The notes: generated by a model not told the origin, from the letters alone. A DNA stretch of 37,991 nt from Acidobacteriaceae bacterium (GCA_030038315.1 JASHPD010000177.1:1-37991); one strand, 5' to 3'. Shown: positions 25,301 through 32,898, counted from the stretch's first letter. A program made the numbers and translations.

Positions 25301-27402
25301 TCGCCCGCGCCGTCGATGGCGATCTGGTGCGGATTGACGGTGGCTCCGGTGATGGCTGTGGCCAGCGGCCCGGCGGGCGTGCTGGAAAGCGTTCCGTTCT
25401 GCCACGCGATGTAGGTGTTGCCCGCGGCGTCGGTGGCCACACCCTGCGGAGCGGTTCCCGAGCCGATGGCCGAGGACGCGCTGGGGTCGATGGCCAGCGC
25501 CGCGCCGAGGCCCGTACCGTTGAGGAAGGCGGTTGAGGTCATGGCGGCGCTGTTGACGGTGGCGGCGATCTGAACCGCGCCGGCGCGCAGGCCGGCTTTG
25601 GCCGGGGTGAAGGTGACGGGAACCACGCAGGTGCTGTCGGCCTGGGTGCCGGCGTTGTCCGGGAAGCCGGTGAGCGTGGTCGAGCCGGTGCAGGTGTCGG
25701 CGCTGCCGCCGGGATTGACGAACTCATTGCTGGCCGTGCCCTGCGTGACGACGGTTGCGGCCACATTGCTTGCGGCCTCACTGGAGCTGCCGGTGAGGAG
25801 CGAAAAGGCGATGGACTGCGTAGCAGCCGCCGTGCCGACCGATGTGGCCGGGAAGCTGCTGAAGGTGAGCTTGCGGATGAGGCCGTCGTCGTTGTCGGCA
25901 AAGTAGAGGTTGCCCTGGGAATCGAAGGAGGGATTGCCCTCGGCGTGGTGCGCGCTGGCCTGCGTGGCCGGGCAGCCGTCGCCGTAGGCGTCGGTCATGG
26001 CAGGGCCGTTCGAGCCGCCGTTGCAGTAGTCGCCGCTGCCGAGCGAGGATGCGACGGAGCCGCCAGCAATGTAATACAGGTAGCCGTTGGATGCGTTCAG
26101 CTCGGCAACGGACATATCGTCCGCGCCGTTGTAGTCCACGATGTAAAGGTTGCCGTTGCTGTCGAGGGTGAGGCCGGTGATCCTGTCGAAGCCGACGTTG
26201 CTGGCCGTGGCCAGGCTGCCGTTGCCCACCGAGGTGCTTCCGCCGTTGGCGTAACCGGCGATGGTGTAAACGTAGCCCGCGGTGGGCGTGCTGACGCCGG
26301 TTTCGAGGCTGATGAGGTTGGCAACGGGGTTGTTGGAGCCGCCGGCGTAGATGACGCGCACGGATGCCGTCGCGCTGACTGCATCGGCGTTGTCGCCGAC
26401 GTAGACGTTGCCGTAGGCATCGACGGCGATGCCGGCCGGGTCCACGAAGGCCGCGCCGATGGCCGCCGTGTTGGAGGCCGCCGTGCCGCTCAGCGCGGTG
26501 CAGCCGGAGCTGGTGCAATCGCCGGCGATGGTGTGGATGTAACCGGGACCGACGCCGCCGCTGGTAGTGTTGGGGCCGTTGATCATGCGCACGGCGTCGT
26601 TCTCGTAATCGGCGATGTAGAGGTTCTCGTTTGCATCGACGGCGATGCCGTAGGACTCGTGGATCTTGCCGCTGGTGGCCAGCACGCCGTCGGCATAGCC
26701 GCCGCCTTTGCCGGCGACGAGGTAGATGGAGCCGACGGTGAGCGTTGCGCCGGAGTCTTCAAGGCTCACGAGCTGGGCTGCGAGGTCCGTGGAGTTGGCG
26801 AGCAGCACATACGCGTCGGATTCGCTCTCGTCGAGGATGAAGATGTTGCCGTCAGCGTCCACGGCGATGCCATAGGCCTTTTTGAGGTAGCTGCCGGTGC
26901 CGGGGCAGCCGCTGCCGTTGCCGCTTGGAGTGGCGCCGTTGGTGCAGGAGGACGGCGCGCCGGAGAGTCCGCCGGCTACCGTGTAAACGTCGCCGGCCAC
27001 GGGCGTGCCCACGGCGGAATTGGCGGCCTCAATCAGTGCCGTGGCGGGATTGGACACGCCGTTGACGATGACGGCGCCGGCGTAGATGACCTGCACGATG
27101 CCGGCGGAGGGAGTTGCCGCGTAGTAGACATTGCCCCACTTGTCCACGGCGGTGCTGTAAGGCGCAGTGATGGCTACCTGCGTGGCCGGGCAGCCGTCGC
27201 CGTAATTTGTGCCATCCACGTCAATCGCGCCGGAGCAGGTGGTGCCTCCGGCCTCAAGGCTGGCAAACGGCACCTGGACGAAGACGGGCGGAACGCCGGT
27301 CTGTGTGCCGGTCTGGGCGGAGGCGCAAAGAGATGCGGCGAAAACGGCGGCAAGGGCAAAGACTGGGGCGGAAAGAGTACGGAATAACGCGGTCTTTTTC
27401 AT
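22312..27402 (-). CDS. Giant secreted NHL/MBG/Ig-like repeat protein with C-terminal membrane hairpin
   Basis: I start at the ATG at 27402 (MKKTALFRT... signal peptide ending ASLCASAQ), giving 1696 residues; the track start nine codons upstream lacks support. Order: NHL-type six-bladed propeller repeats (about 30-530, e.g. GIAVDANENLYIADYENDAVRMI), a choice-of-anchor-like beta domain (about 535-620), more NHL repeats (about 640-890), another anchor-type domain (TSDFELTDASSNGCPG), one Ig-like domain (about 990-1084), four MBG/YDG repeats (1084-1410) and Ig-like domains. The end has a Ser-rich linker, two hydrophobic helices around GKARKRLSR, the lipobox-like SLTGC (Cys1660) and a tail AGTYNIEVQVTAG. 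No catalytic site is seen; a surface or binding role is inferred. Its promoter carries a perfect TGGTCAGACCA site. Confidence 0.88.
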   Translation of the reverse strand: MKKTALFRTLSAPVFALAAVFAASLCASAQTGTQTGVPPVFVQVPFASLEAGGTTCSGAIDVDGTNYGDGCPATQVAITAPYSTAVDKWGNVYYAATPSAGIVQVIYAGAVIVNGVSNPATALIEAANSAVGTPVAGDVYTVAGGLSGAPSSCTNGATPSGNGSGCPGTGSYLKKAYGIAVDADGNIFILDESESDAYVLLANSTDLAAQLVSLEDSGATLTVGSIYLVAGKGGGYADGVLATSGKIHESYGIAVDANENLYIADYENDAVRMINGPNTTSGGVGPGYIHTIAGDCTSSGCTALSGTAASNTAAIGAAFVDPAGIAVDAYGNVYVGDNADAVSATASVRVIYAGGSNNPVANLISLETGVSTPTAGYVYTIAGYANGGSTSVGNGSLATASNVGFDRITGLTLDSNGNLYIVDYNGADDMSVAELNASNGYLYYIAGGSVASSLGSGDYCNGGSNGPAMTDAYGDGCPATQASAHHAEGNPSFDSQGNLYFADNDDGLIRKLTFSSFPATSVGTAAATQSIAFSLLTGSSSEAASNVAATVVTQGTASNEFVNPGGSADTCTGSTTLTGFPDNAGTQADSTCVVPVTFTPAKAGLRAGAVQIAATVNSAAMTSTAFLNGTGLGAALAIDPSASSAIGSGTAPQGVATDAAGNTYIAWQNGTLSSTPAGPLATAITGATVNPHQIAIDGAGDVYVADTGNNRIAELASGATSFTTAVSAFGGSNLSSPQGVAVDGSGNLYIADTGNARVLFVPVSGQSRVLGSGFETPVAVAVDAGGNVYVADTGIDSIVKITASGTQTTLAGSVAPASLAVDAAGDVVYTDTALLEVVEIPASGANSVIASGLTTPAGVALDANGGVYLADTSQTGVLYYPRNASAQTYDASSDPLNATVTSIGNVAYSGTLTSTDSTDFELTDASSNGCPGTASLALAVGQNCGYTALFVPSATGTLTDTVTFTGNSVNGNPTLTLTGTNTVAKVDTTTTIGDLSPASPVYGGSVQLTVTVAPQSGSNTPAGTITYTVDGGTASAAETLTGGAYAFTLTGLSAAQHTVTASYTPGTSANFNPSSTATTFTFTVAPLAITASATSVSAVYGTAIPAITGSLTGVLAADTANVAASCSSAATAGSKVGSYPITCALTGSAAGNYTVTTTGSPTVTITPATVTLAIANATKTYGAANPTFSGTFTGVLAADAANVSANYSTIATASSAVGSYPITATALTGSAAGNYTLGTVTQGSLAVTPLAITATANSVTAAYGQAIPAITGSLTGVLAADTANVTPVFSTTATSASPVGSYPITVALTGSAAGNYTVTLTGSPTVSIKASAVAVAVNNATRAYGAANPAFSGTLTGVLPADAANVTAVYSTTATATSSVGSYPITATALAGSAAADYALGAVTPGTLTVTQAGTTITLATSNPSIGSGDSVTFTATVASATSGTPSGSVVFSASGSTICTITLSGGVAPCTTSSLPVGALSVTAAYAGSTDFTASTSSPVSETVTVPVVSGTTSSSSVNVSSGSTATVTVNIAAQGGYTGTATYSCALLPVDMTCSFSPATSTFTSSTTTASTTLTISTGGSSSATSSSSSAISRTGAQASAQRHGSGLASGAVPLAALAGIFAGLLALGKARKRLSRYLALMALLLAGIAGVGSLTGCAGGSSSAGHTPAGTYNIEVQVTAGTVQSIPLTVVVQ
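23170..24150 (-). repeat. Four tandem MBG/YDG-type repeats, about 243-247 bp each
   Basis: The plus-strand word GATGGGATAGCTGCC recurs near 23248, 23490, 23737 and 23980, giving a period of 243-247 bp (81-82 residues). In protein, the units read YG.A.PA..GSLTGVLAADTANV...GSYPIT.ALTGSAAGNYT. Units 1 and 3 share one variant (YGTAIPAITGS / YGQAIPAITGS) and units 2 and 4 another (YGAANPTFSG / YGAANPAFSG), so duplication was probably in pairs. Confidence 0.85.
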
Positions 27403-27565
27403 GGACGGACAATTCCTCGGCAACAACATTCGAAACGGCTTGCAAAATCGCGGGCGCCTGCGCCCCTGCGCGGAGATTTCCCGCGGAGCAGGGACTGCCG
27501 AAACGCCGGCTGCGAACTTGCGGGTAGCAACTGCGGTAAGCCCATCGCGCCTGTGTGGCAGGATG

Positions 27566-27576
27566 TGGTCTGACCA
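27566..27576. promoter_or_regulatory. TGGTCTGACCA operator (perfect palindrome) at the NHL/Ig gene start of transcription
   Basis: GTGGTCTGACCAC (27565-27577) is a perfect 13-bp odd palindrome. On the minus strand it begins 5 nt after the -10 box, covering the predicted +1. The pattern TGGTNNNACCA is the known site type of FadR/PdhR/LldR-like GntR regulators. Related sites precede the three other large genes to the right. Confidence 0.65.
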
Positions 27577-27581
27577 CGCGC

Positions 27582-27611
27582 ATACTACTGAGGCGCGATA
27601 ACGGCTGTCAA
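27582..27611 (-). promoter_or_regulatory. Strong sigma70 promoter of the NHL/Ig gene
   Basis: On the minus strand TTGACA (27611-27606) and TAGTAT (27587-27582) are 18 bp apart. The start would be near 27575, giving a leader of about 170 nt that contains the palindrome GGGCGCCTGCGCCC (27452-27465). Confidence 0.7.
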
Positions 27612-27656
27612 GGAGATTCTCCGCGCGCGCCGGGTTACCGTTGCCGTGGGCTGCGA

Positions 27657-30416
27657 TTACTGAACGTTCACGGCGATTGTTGCCATGTGAGAAAGCGTTC
27701 CGGCTGCGGTGGTGACGGTGGCCGTAACGGTCGCGGTCTCGGTGCCGGGCGGTGGTGCCTGGTTTCCGCTATTGGTCGAACCACTGCTGCCGCCGCAGGC
27801 CGAGAGCGCGAGGCAGCAGACGGCCAGGCCGAGCAGCATAACGAGCCTGCGGCGCGCGCGGCGGCGCGTGAAAACCAGCACGAAAGGCAGCGGCAGCAGG
27901 CCGGAAGCCAGGGTGGAGGCAACGCTGACGCTGAGCGTGGCCGTTGCGGCGCTTGCGCTGCTGATGGTTGCCGTGCCGCCGGCGCAACTGATGTAGGTGG
28001 GCAGGCCGCTGCACGTGTAGGTAACGGTTCCGGTGAGGCCGCCGAGCGGCGTAAAGGTGAGCGTGGCCGTGCCGGAGCTGCCGGGCTCGATGTTCAGCGT
28101 GGATGGGCTTGCGGCAAGCGTGAAATCCTGCACCGCGACGGCGACCGGCGCGGAAACCGAAGCGGCATTGCTGCCCGCGCCGGCGTAGGAGGCGGTGATG
28201 CTGTGCGTGCCTCCGGCCAGCGAGGACGCGGTGAAGGTGGCCGTGCCGTTTGTGCTCAGGCTGGCTGTGCCGAGCGCCGTGGTTCCGTCGAGGAAGGTCA
28301 CCGTGCCGCTCAGCGCGCCGCTGCCGCCGCTTACCGCGGCCGTGAGCGTGACGGACTGGCCGGCATTGATCGTCGTTTGCGAGGCGGTGAGCGCGGTTGA
28401 GGTGGCCGTGTTCGCGGAAATCGTTACGGTCACCGCGGCTGAAGTGGAAGCGGCGTAATTCGAGTCGCCCTGGTAGGCGGCGGTGATGCTGTCGATGCCA
28501 GCGGGCAGGCTGGCCAAGGTGAGCGTGGCAATGCCGCCGGCGTTGAGCGTGGCCGAGCCGAGCGCGGTTGCGCCGCTGACAAAGTTGACTGTGCCGGTGG
28601 GCGTTCCGCCGCTGGTGGAGGTGACGGTTGCGGTGAGCGTTACGGATGCGCCGGCCAGCGCCTGCGTGAGCGAGGCCGTGAGCACGGTGGAAGATGCGAG
28701 CGCCGTGACGGTGACCGTGGCCGCGCCGGTGGTCATGGAGGCGTAGTTCGAGTCGCCGGAGTAGACGGCGGTGTAAGTGTGCGTGCCGGCGGTTTCGGTG
28801 TTGAGGGTAAGCGCGGCGAGATCGACGCTGCCGCTCAGCGTTACGCTGCCTACGCTAGCCGCGCCGTCGTAGAAGGTGACGGTTCCGGTGGGCTCGGTGG
28901 CGACGAGCGTGGTGGGCGACTCGATGACCGGCTCGAAGATGGCGGTGAGCGTGACGGGCGCATTGGGCGCTGACTGCTGCGCACTGGCGAAGAATTCCGG
29001 CGCGAGCGTGGGGAAGCTGGCGCTGGTGCAGCTATAGGCCGCTTCCGTTGAGGTGACGTTATCCGTCACCGTCACGTTGTTGCCGGCGTTGGTTGCAACG
29101 GGAATGTTCACAGGACCGGGGCCGAGCGCGATGTTGGCGTTCGAGGCCGTTACATCGCTCGACGGCAAGGCGGAGGAAAAATTCACGTTGTCGAGGGTGA
29201 GGCCGAGCGGGTACGCGGCGCTGTAACCCTCCAACTGCACGGTTCCGGGAGTGAGCACGGTAACGTTTGAGAGCAGGATGTTCTGGAATTGCGGGTATTC
29301 CGTGCCGGTGGAGCTGGAATAGAAGGGATTGAAGGTGATGGGCGTGGCGACGTTCGTCATGCAGACGTCTTCATAGGTCACGCCGTCGATGAGGCCGCCG
29401 TTGCTCGATTCGCTCTTGATGCGGATGCCGGTGTCGTTCGAGTTGGTCGGGTCGCCGTCGATGTTCAAATTCTGGACGAGAATGTTCGTTGCGCCGCCAC
29501 TGGTCTGGCTGCCGATGGACATGCCGTGGCCGACGTAAAAGTGGTTGTTGGTGATGCTGACATCGGAGACCGTTCCGCCGGTTGTGGCGCTGCCGCCGGG
29601 CTTGAGCGCGATGTTGTCGTCGCCGTCGCCGATGTAGGAATCGGTGATGGTCACGTTCTGCGCGGGGCCGGGATCGATGCCGTCGGTGTTGCGTGCCGTG
29701 CCGGGGGCGATGATCTTCACGTCCCAGACGGTGAGGCCGTTGCCCTCATAGGTGACGTGGAACATGGGCGAGTTTTGCAGTGTGATTTTGTAGAGCGTGA
29801 AGTTGCCGGCGTTGACGTTCAGCAGGACTGGATTGTTCTGGTTGAGGCTTTCTGCCTGCGCTTCGCTTGAAAGCTGCCACCAGGTGGTGTCGGCAGGCGC
29901 GCCGGCGCCGATGAGCGTCTGGCCGCCGCGGCCGTCGATGACGCCGTAGCCCATGATGGCGGCGTTTGCGCCGTTGACGCTGATGAGCGGGTTGCAGCCG
30001 TTGCTGTAGGAAGCGACGGTGCCGCATTCGTTGGCTACCGCGTCGTAGTCGCGCGGGTCGCGCGAGCCGTAGACGGTGACGCCGGCATCGACCAGAAGCG
30101 TTACGCCGGCGGGGATGGTGATGGGCTGGATCAGATAAGCGTTTGCGCCGCCGGAGCCTTGCGCAAGCTCAACCGCCTGGCCCGCGGCGCAGCCGTTGAG
30201 CGCGGACTGGATGCGGCTGGTGTCGAACTCGGTTTCATCGGCCGAGGGGAGCTGATTGCCGGTTTCGGTCAACTGCGCGGTGAGCACCGTGCAGGAGGCT
30301 GGAAAAACGGGCTCGGTGACGGTGCGCGTGTCCTGCGCGGCGGCCGTGCGCAGGCAGAGCAGGAAGACGAGAAACGAAAGCTGGGGGAAAATGCGCAGGC
30401 GCGGAATGGAAGTCAC
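27657..30416 (-). CDS. GH28 polygalacturonase (pectinase) fused to Ig-like repeats and a membrane hairpin
   Basis: A GTG start gives a 919-residue protein with signal peptide (LSFLVFLLCLRTAAAQ). Residues about 50-480 form a parallel beta-helix with every GH28 motif: NTDGID (243-248), GDGDD (263-267), GHG (296-298) and RIK (332-334); the two aspartates of DD and that of NTD are the catalytic set of the family. It should hydrolyse alpha-1,4-galacturonan of pectin. Three Ig-like repeats follow (about 490-770), each with GTVTFYDGA.. or GTVNFVSGA..-type strands, then an FTLAASPSTLNIEPGSSG domain interrupted by two hydrophobic helices (LLPLPFVLVFTRRRARRRLV) and the lipobox-like ALSAC (Cys874), ending in a beta tail. 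The extension suggests surface display. No Shine-Dalgarno precedes the GTG. Confidence 0.9.
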   Translation of the reverse strand: MTSIPRLRIFPQLSFLVFLLCLRTAAAQDTRTVTEPVFPASCTVLTAQLTETGNQLPSADETEFDTSRIQSALNGCAAGQAVELAQGSGGANAYLIQPITIPAGVTLLVDAGVTVYGSRDPRDYDAVANECGTVASYSNGCNPLISVNGANAAIMGYGVIDGRGGQTLIGAGAPADTTWWQLSSEAQAESLNQNNPVLLNVNAGNFTLYKITLQNSPMFHVTYEGNGLTVWDVKIIAPGTARNTDGIDPGPAQNVTITDSYIGDGDDNIALKPGGSATTGGTVSDVSITNNHFYVGHGMSIGSQTSGGATNILVQNLNIDGDPTNSNDTGIRIKSESSNGGLIDGVTYEDVCMTNVATPITFNPFYSSSTGTEYPQFQNILLSNVTVLTPGTVQLEGYSAAYPLGLTLDNVNFSSALPSSDVTASNANIALGPGPVNIPVATNAGNNVTVTDNVTSTEAAYSCTSASFPTLAPEFFASAQQSAPNAPVTLTAIFEPVIESPTTLVATEPTGTVTFYDGAASVGSVTLSGSVDLAALTLNTETAGTHTYTAVYSGDSNYASMTTGAATVTVTALASSTVLTASLTQALAGASVTLTATVTSTSGGTPTGTVNFVSGATALGSATLNAGGIATLTLASLPAGIDSITAAYQGDSNYAASTSAAVTVTISANTATSTALTASQTTINAGQSVTLTAAVSGGSGALSGTVTFLDGTTALGTASLSTNGTATFTASSLAGGTHSITASYAGAGSNAASVSAPVAVAVQDFTLAASPSTLNIEPGSSGTATLTFTPLGGLTGTVTYTCSGLPTYISCAGGTATISSASAATATLSVSVASTLASGLLPLPFVLVFTRRRARRRLVMLLGLAVCCLALSACGGSSGSTNSGNQAPPPGTETATVTATVTTAAGTLSHMATIAVNVQ

Positions 30417-30476
30417 GGTAAAAGCTGCTCGCAGAGGAAAAATGAGAAACCGAAGGCAGAAAGAAGGATTGCACGC

Positions 30477-30487
30477 GGGTCAGACAA
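30477..30487. promoter_or_regulatory. Weaker TGGTCNGACCA-like site in the GH28 leader
   Basis: GGGTCAGACAA matches the palindrome at 9 of 11 positions and lies 24 nt from the stronger site at 30511. It could be a secondary binding site, or chance. Confidence 0.3.
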
Positions 30488-30510
30488 CAGGCAAGCGAAA
30501 GATTGCATAT

Positions 30511-30521
30511 TGGTCTGACCT
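30511..30521. promoter_or_regulatory. TGGTCTGACCT operator in the GH28 promoter
   Basis: A 10/11 match to TGGTCNGACCA. On the minus strand it is followed at once by ATATGCAAT, a -10-like sequence, with a poor -35 (CTGAAA) on its other side. This is the same placement as the site before the gene at 37742. Confidence 0.55.
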
Positions 30522-30645
30522 CTAGATTTTTCAGAGCTGGCTTCGCAGCCTGGATGATGGGAAATATCTTGTATTTTCGGATAGAATTTGGATTTTCAGG
30601 AAAATATAGCAGTGAATGGGGTTCGATTTTGCGGCCAGGAACGAA

Positions 30646-30674
30646 TTTCAGGTCTGACCACAGAGGCGTAGTTT
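30646..30674 (+). promoter_or_regulatory. Probable promoter of the VWFA gene
   Basis: TTTCAG (30646-30651) and TAGTTT (30669-30674) are 17 bp apart, with an operator-like palindrome in the spacer. Both boxes are imperfect. The start would be near 30681, about 47 nt before the TTG start codon. Confidence 0.4.
30650..30660. promoter_or_regulatory. AGGTCTGACCA operator in the VWFA promoter
   Basis: A 10/11 match to TGGTCNGACCA inside the spacer of the predicted promoter. A repressor bound here would block RNA polymerase. Confidence 0.55.
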
Positions 30675-30727
30675 GAGTGATTATGATGGAAGCTGTCTGC
30701 CGCTGACGATTCCGGAGGTTTTCTTTC

Positions 30728-32281
30728 TTGCGCAACGCACTGGCCGTTTTTGCCCTTGGTTTTTCTGTTTGCGGATTTGCTTTCGCGCAGGCTCCTGCCG
30801 CGCCGGAGCAGGAGCCGACGCTTTCCGTCACGACGCGGCTTGTGGTGCTGGACGTTGTGGTGACCGATAAGGCCGGCCACACGGTGCCGGGGCTGACGAA
30901 GAGCGACTTCACCGTGCTTGAGGACAAGCAGCCGCAGACGATCCGTTACTTTGAAGGGCCGGAGCAGCACAGGCTGCCGGCGGGCGTGGAGATTCATTCG
31001 ACGGCCGACCTGGCCAGGGTTCCCGATGCGCCGGTGACGATGATTGTGCTCGATGAGCTGAATACGCGCTTTGAGGACATGGCGTATGCGCGGCAGGCCG
31101 TGGTGAACTACCTCAAGAGCCAGCCGACGCGGCTGGCGCAGCCGACGGAGCTGCTGGTGGCGAGCAACACGAAATTTCAGGTGCTGCAGGATTACACGCT
31201 GGACCGCGATGCGCTGCTGGCGGCGCTGAAGAATCACTTTCCGCAGTATCCGTGGCGGCTGATGCAGAGCGGCAAGGGCGGGCCAGGCACGGCGGAGCGG
31301 CTGGCGATGTCGCTTGGCTCGCTCGAACAGATTGCGCAGGCTTCGGCGGGGCATCCGGGACGCAAGAACGTGATCTGGGTGGGGCGCGGATTTCCGGCGG
31401 TGAATACGAACGAATCGACGGACGCGGAGGCCGCGGTGATTGAGCAGGCGGTGCGGCACGCGATCGGGATGATGCGCGACGAGCGCATTACGCTGACTTC
31501 GATTGACCCGACGGAGGTTTCCGCGGGGACGGTGCTGATCCAGACGCCGGACGACCTTGACGCCGCCGAGGACGAAAACGGCAGCGATCCTTTTGCGGGC
31601 GATGTGAACTTTCAACTGCTGGCTCCGGCGACGGGCGGGCGGATTTTTGCCTCGCGCAACGACGTGGATGCGGCGATTGGCACGTCGGTGCGCGACGGGG
31701 ACAACTACTACACGCTGAGCTATGAGCCGACGAACCGGAGCGACGCGGCGGCTTACCGGCGGATTGAAGTGAAGATGAATCGCCCCGGCCTGCACGCGAC
31801 GACGCGCAACGGCTACTATACGCAGGCCGCGGCGACGGCTGCGTCGGCGGAGACGGGGAATCTTGAGTTATTGCGCAAAAAAATCGCGTTCGACCTGGGC
31901 AGCGCAGCGAACAGCAACATTGCTTATACCGGCCTTGCAGTTGCGGCGCATCCGGTTGCGGGCGCGGCGGGGGTGCTGGCGGTAGACGTGGGCGCGAGGG
32001 ATCTCTCGCTGAGCGAGCTGGAGGACGGCTCGGGACCGGATTCGGCGCGGGCAGAGGTGACGCTGATGGTGGCCTTCTTCAAGGACAACCGGATGATCGG
32101 CCACGAGATCCGGGAGATGGCGGCAAAGCTGGTTGCGGGGCAGGGCGCGGGGACGATTGAGTTTCGGATTCCGGCGCAGATGCCGGCGGGAGCTACGCGG
32201 GCGCGGGTGATTGTGCGCGATACGGCCAGCGGGAAGATGGGTACGGCGGATCTTTCGGCTGCGGTGTATGGAGGGAAGTAG
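30728..32281 (+). CDS. Secreted VWFA-related domain protein (Acidobacteria type, TIGR03436-like)
   Basis: The start is TTG, supported by GGAGG at 9 nt and a signal peptide (RNALAVFALGFSVCGFAFAQ). The 517-residue protein has the N-terminal beta domain typical of this family: TTRLVVLDVVVTDKAGH, GLTKSDFTVLEDKQPQ (about 36-75). The VWA-like domain follows, with its metal-site strand VTMIVLDELNTRFEDM (about 100-115), where DxxNT replaces the classical DxSxS, then NVIWVGRGFPAVN and RITLTSIDP. A final beta domain ends in ARVIVRDTASGKMGTADL. Such proteins are abundant in Acidobacteria and have no defined function; ligand or matrix binding is inferred. It is divergent from GH28 and shares its operator type. 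Confidence 0.9.
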   Translation: MRNALAVFALGFSVCGFAFAQAPAAPEQEPTLSVTTRLVVLDVVVTDKAGHTVPGLTKSDFTVLEDKQPQTIRYFEGPEQHRLPAGVEIHSTADLARVPDAPVTMIVLDELNTRFEDMAYARQAVVNYLKSQPTRLAQPTELLVASNTKFQVLQDYTLDRDALLAALKNHFPQYPWRLMQSGKGGPGTAERLAMSLGSLEQIAQASAGHPGRKNVIWVGRGFPAVNTNESTDAEAAVIEQAVRHAIGMMRDERITLTSIDPTEVSAGTVLIQTPDDLDAAEDENGSDPFAGDVNFQLLAPATGGRIFASRNDVDAAIGTSVRDGDNYYTLSYEPTNRSDAAAYRRIEVKMNRPGLHATTRNGYYTQAAATAASAETGNLELLRKKIAFDLGSAANSNIAYTGLAVAAHPVAGAAGVLAVDVGARDLSLSELEDGSGPDSARAEVTLMVAFFKDNRMIGHEIREMAAKLVAGQGAGTIEFRIPAQMPAGATRARVIVRDTASGKMGTADLSAAVYGGK

Positions 32282-32310
32282 CAGACGGCGCTTTTCTGTT
32301 GTGGGAATGG

Positions 32311-32469
32311 GCTATTATGGCGCGGATGCAGAAAGTCTCAAACTGAGGCGAAAAGCATATCTCAGGGCCTAAATGAAACTTCCCACCTAAAGGCCCCACT
32401 TATTACTGACTTTATTGCCGGGGCTAAAAAAGCCCCGGCCTACCTTTTGTGCGTCAGCGCCATAATAGC
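32311..32469. mobile_element. 159-bp segment with 13-bp perfect terminal inverted repeats (MITE-like)
   Basis: GCTATTATGGCGC (32311-32323) is repeated inverted as GCGCCATAATAGC (32457-32469). The similarity continues inward imperfectly (GATGCAGAAA against GACGCACAAA). Inside are the hairpin GCCGGGGC-TAAAAAA-GCCCCGGC and the pair GGGCCT/AGGCCC. No gene is inside and no clear target duplication is seen apart from a possible TA. It lies 29 nt after the VWFA stop, so it could also be a structured 3' end. Confidence 0.5.
32417..32439. repeat. Hairpin GCCGGGGC-TAAAAAA-GCCCCGGC
   Basis: An 8-bp perfect GC stem with an A-rich 7-nt loop, inside the 159-bp element. No T-run follows directly (CTACCTTTT), so it is an imperfect terminator at best; it resembles the GGGGCTAAAGCCCC-type intergenic hairpins. 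Confidence 0.5.
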
Positions 32470-32605
32470 GAAGAAATTTTTGGGCACAAACACCGAAACA
32501 ACGCTACAGAAGGTAGTCTCGAAGATCGTATCCCTACAGTGCATTCTCCCAGCCGGTCGGAATGGCATCTGAGTCCTCCGTGGGCGCATAATTTTCAGAG
32601 AATGA

Positions 32606-32618
32606 ATTACAATGTAAT
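32606..32618 (+). promoter_or_regulatory. Palindrome ATTACA-A-TGTAAT overlapping a -10 box of the toxin-antitoxin operon
   Basis: The 13-bp palindrome contains TACAAT (32608-32613), a good -10 box, and ends 13 nt before the antitoxin ATG. Autoregulation by the antitoxin-toxin complex through such a site is usual for RelB/DinJ operons; that it applies here is inference. No clear -35 box. Confidence 0.5.
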
Positions 32619-32631
32619 GCAGAGGTGCAAG

Positions 32632-32898
32632 ATGGCTGCCGCAAACGCGCTGGTACAGACTCGCATCAACCCGAAAATCAAGGCCGAGGCCGCCGCTGTC
32701 CTCGAAACCATCGGCCTAACCGTGTCCGACGCGGTGCGCCTCATGCTTACGCGCGTTGCGCATGAGAAGGCGCTTCCGTTTGAACCGCTGATTCCGAATG
32801 CAGCGACCATCGCGGCGATGCGCGATGCGCGCGCCGGCAAGGTTAAGAGCTTTAGCAGCGTTGAGGATTTGATGACGGACCTGAATGCGGAGGATTGA
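32632..32898 (+). CDS. RelB/DinJ-family antitoxin
   Basis: The track begins at 32449, inside the upstream repeat; the conserved protein begins at the ATG at 32632, preceded by AGAGG at about 7 nt, and has 88 residues. The N-terminal half is a ribbon-helix-helix DNA-binding domain: ALVQTRINPKIKAEAAAVLE (5-24) then TIGLTVSDAVRLMLTRVAHEKALPF (27-50, cited as the classical DinJ pattern 'GLTxSDAxRLxLxxVAxEKxLPF'). The C-terminal part (MRDARAGKVKSFSSVEDLM) would wrap the toxin. The gene overlaps the toxin gene by 14 nt, indicating coupled translation. Together they form a type II toxin-antitoxin module inserted between two genes for surface proteins. Confidence 0.9.
   Translation: MAAANALVQTRINPKIKAEAAAVLETIGLTVSDAVRLMLTRVAHEKALPFEPLIPNAATIAAMRDARAGKVKSFSSVEDLMTDLNAED

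Larger units (their letters stand above)
30417..30727. other. 311-bp divergent control region between GH28 and VWFA genes
   Basis: No coding sequence is supported here. The region is AT-rich in the middle (TTGTATTTTCGGATAGAATT) and contains two good and one weaker TGGTCNGACCA-type sites, listed separately, plus a promoter for the plus-strand gene. The GH28 gene would have a leader of about 80 nt. Confidence 0.6.

Noticed and set aside
24232-27387. Long plus-strand ORFs (24232-25536, 25945-27387) over the NHL/Ig gene
   Set aside because: Gly, Val, Ala, Asp and Arg-rich shadows of repeat-rich GC DNA; the minus frame has a signal peptide, promoter and terminator.
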